DNA of 64,000 nt from positions 4,588,001-4,652,000 of the forward strand of contig NZ_BLPG01000001.1 of NCBI RefSeq assembly GCF_011764445.1. Reading direction: 5' to 3'. The notes under the pieces are model-generated. The model was not told the DNA's origin, did not search any database, and saw only the letters and a list, made by a program, of their open reading frames with translations. The position numbers were made by a program, and so were the translations under genes. Position 1 is the first letter of the stretch. Each line of letters opens with the position of its first letter. The stretch comes from Phytohabitans rumicis (GTDB lineage Bacteria; Actinomycetota; Actinomycetes; Mycobacteriales; Micromonosporaceae). Positions 62,335 to 64,000 of the stretch are shown piece by piece.

Positions 62335-63999
62335 ATGCGTGCATCAAGGCCGAAGGCCGCGATCGCGGCCGTTGCGGTCGCCGCCCTCGCGGTAGCTGGC
62401 TGTGCCGAAAGCGATCGCGACGAAGGCTCGGGCCAGAGCACGAAGGACACCTTGGTCTTCGGTGTCGCCGGGGATCCCAAGGTGCTCGACCCCAGCCTTG
62501 CCAGTGATGGCGAGTCGCTGCGTGTCGCCCGGCAGATCTTCGAGACCCTGGTCCGGCCCGAAGAGGGCGGTACGAAGGTCTCGCCCGGCCTGGCGGAGAG
62601 CTGGACCCCGGACGCGACCGGCACGGTGTGGACGTTCAAGCTGCGGTCGGGTGTGAAGTTCCACGACGGCACGGACTTCAACGCCGAGGCCGTCTGCGTG
62701 AACTTCAACCGGTGGTACAACTCCGCGGGTCTGATGCAGAGCCCGGACGTCACCGCGTACTGGCAGGACATCATGGGCGGCTTCGCGAAGAGCGAATCCC
62801 CCGACCTGCCGCCGAGCCTCTTCAAGTCGTGCACGGCGAAGGACGCGACCACCGTCGACCTCGCCTTCACCCGGGTCTCCAGCAAGATCCCGGCCGCGCT
62901 GATGCTGCCCTCGTTCTCCATCCACAGCCCGCAGGCCCTGCAGCAGTACGACGCCAGCAACGTCGGCGGCAGCGCGGACGACATCAAGTACCCGTCGTAC
63001 GCGATGGAGCACCCGACCGGCACCGGCCCGTTCAAGTTCAAGAGCTGGAACATCGCCGACAAGACGCTCACCATCGAGCGCAATGACGCCTACTGGGGCG
63101 ACAAGGCCAAGCTCAAGACCCTGATCTTCCGGACCATCTCCGACGAGAACGCCCGCAAGCAGGCGCTGCGGTCCGGCGACATCCAGGGGTACGACCTGGT
63201 CGGTCCCGCCGACGTCGAGCCGCTCAAGGGCGAGGGCTTCAACGTGCTGACCCGGCCCGCGTTCAACATCCTCTACCTGGCCATCAACCAGAGCGGCAAC
63301 CCGAAGCTCAAGGACCTCCGGGTGCGGCAGGCGATCGCGTACGCGCTGAACCGCAAGGCGCTGGTCGACTCCAAGCTGCCGCCGGGCGCCGAGGTGGCGA
63401 AGGAGTTCCTGCCGCCCACCGTCGAGGGCTGGAACGACCAGGTCACCACGTACGACTACAACGTGCAGAAGGCCAAGGACCTGCTCGCCCAGGCTGGCGC
63501 GTCCAACCTGACCCTGCGCTTCCACTACCCGACCGAGGTCACCCGGCCGTACATGCCGAACCCGAAGGACCTCTTCGAGCTCGTCGCGGCGGACCTGAAG
63601 GCGGCCGGCATCACGGTGCAGGCGATCCCGCTCAAGTGGAGCCCGGACTACCTGAACGCGACGACGTCGGGCAACAAGCACGACATCCACTTCCTGGGCT
63701 GGACCGGTGACTACGGCGACGCCTACAACTTTATCGGCACCTTCTTCGACCGGCCGAAGGACGAGTGGGGCTACAACAACCCCGACCTGTTCGCCAAGTT
63801 CAAGAAGGCCGACGAGACCGCGGACGCAGCCGCCCGCGTCGCGCTCTACAAGGAGCTGAACGCGGACATCATGAACTTCCTGCCGGGCGTGCCGATCTCG
63901 CACTCTCCCCCGGCTCTTGTCCTCGGTAAGGACGTGACCGGCGTAAAGGCAAGCCCGCTCACTGACGAGCGGTACGCCAGCGCCGAGTTCAAGTCCTAA
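62335..63999 (+). CDS. ABC transporter substrate-binding lipoprotein, family 5 (oligopeptide type)
   Basis: The 554-residue lipoprotein has signal PKAAIAAVAVAALAVAGC with lipobox VAGC. The SBP_bac_5 fold follows: LVFGVAGDPKVLDPSLASDGESLRVARQIFETLV, WTFKLRSGVKFHDGTDFNAEAVCVNFNRW, HPTGTGPFKFKSWN and VRQAIAYALNRKALVDSKLPPGA. These proteins deliver peptides or other solutes to an ABC importer. Permease genes would be expected downstream, beyond the window. The ATG at 62335 follows AGGACGAGGTG. The stop codon ends one base before the window edge. Confidence 0.93.
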   Translation: MRASRPKAAIAAVAVAALAVAGCAESDRDEGSGQSTKDTLVFGVAGDPKVLDPSLASDGESLRVARQIFETLVRPEEGGTKVSPGLAESWTPDATGTVWTFKLRSGVKFHDGTDFNAEAVCVNFNRWYNSAGLMQSPDVTAYWQDIMGGFAKSESPDLPPSLFKSCTAKDATTVDLAFTRVSSKIPAALMLPSFSIHSPQALQQYDASNVGGSADDIKYPSYAMEHPTGTGPFKFKSWNIADKTLTIERNDAYWGDKAKLKTLIFRTISDENARKQALRSGDIQGYDLVGPADVEPLKGEGFNVLTRPAFNILYLAINQSGNPKLKDLRVRQAIAYALNRKALVDSKLPPGAEVAKEFLPPTVEGWNDQVTTYDYNVQKAKDLLAQAGASNLTLRFHYPTEVTRPYMPNPKDLFELVAADLKAAGITVQAIPLKWSPDYLNATTSGNKHDIHFLGWTGDYGDAYNFIGTFFDRPKDEWGYNNPDLFAKFKKADETADAAARVALYKELNADIMNFLPGVPISHSPPALVLGKDVTGVKASPLTDERYASAEFKS

Positions 64000-64000
64000 A

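Overview
The window is high-GC DNA with strong G/C third-codon bias, frequent GTG starts and actinobacterial gene families (SoxR, FhuF, DUF6230/DUF6114, DUF5682/DUF5691, DUF397, DUF6082, the TadA-associated protein). The block tRNA-Ser, SRP RNA, dnaX, ybaB, recR and the overall flavour point to a chromosomal segment of an actinomycete, most likely Micromonosporaceae (Micromonospora, Phytohabitans or Actinoplanes type). That placement is inference. No prophage, plasmid, CRISPR or complete insertion sequence was seen.

Layout. 1-2.0 kb: a redox-sensing SoxR with a palindromic operator, a quinone oxidoreductase and a small P-loop kinase. 2.1-2.5 kb: three tRNAs. 2.6-12.2 kb: EcsC-like protein, CPBP membrane protease, flavohaemoprotein, an XRE/peptide-deformylase fusion, an FhuF-type iron reductase behind a possible iron box, a PEBP protein, a sugar epimerase, a truncated sigma-like protein and an esterase-like hydrolase. 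12.3-16.5 kb: a secreted beta-helix/PKD/fascin-repeat protein and a membrane-anchored beta-solenoid protein. 16.6-19.2 kb: AraC, VOC, AlkB, TetR and GNAT genes. 19.3-26.4 kb: a translationally coupled operon SWIM - DUF5691 - MoxR ATPase - DUF5682 - VWA, transcribed leftward. 26.5-29.6 kb: DedA protein and Lon, with an HspR-type (HAIR) site before lon. 29.9-31.9 kb: DUF6230/DUF6114 pair. 31.9-42.0 kb: DUF885 peptidase, EamA transporter, PHP protein, M48 protease, prephenate dehydrogenase, secreted propeller protein and M23 lipoprotein. 42.3-45.5 kb: TadA with its partner, AbiEi/DUF559 protein, thioesterase and TetR.

45.6-56.3 kb holds two tandem copies of a six-gene module. In each, a response regulator and histidine kinase run leftward, and divergently a Cys-repeat lipoprotein, a HlyD/peptidoglycan-binding protein, an ABC ATPase and a MacB-type permease run rightward. 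The two divergent promoters share a motif at the same distance (24 bp) from the regulator start, so each module probably controls its own export system. 56.4-58.7 kb: purine nucleoside phosphorylase, then a small DUF397/DUF6082 insert between two tRNA-Ser genes. 58.7-64 kb: SRP RNA, dnaX, a 95-bp TA-flanked inverted-repeat element, ybaB, recR and an oligopeptide-type binding protein.

Two patterns run through the window. First, at least ten genes are broken by an apparent single missing G or C, usually in a run of 2-5 identical bases; restoring one base rebuilds the family protein each time. This looks like homopolymer undercalling in the assembly more than gene decay. Second, convergent gene pairs are often separated by long near-perfect hairpins, several built around TGATCAAGG/TGATCAGGG, that sometimes contain both stop codons.
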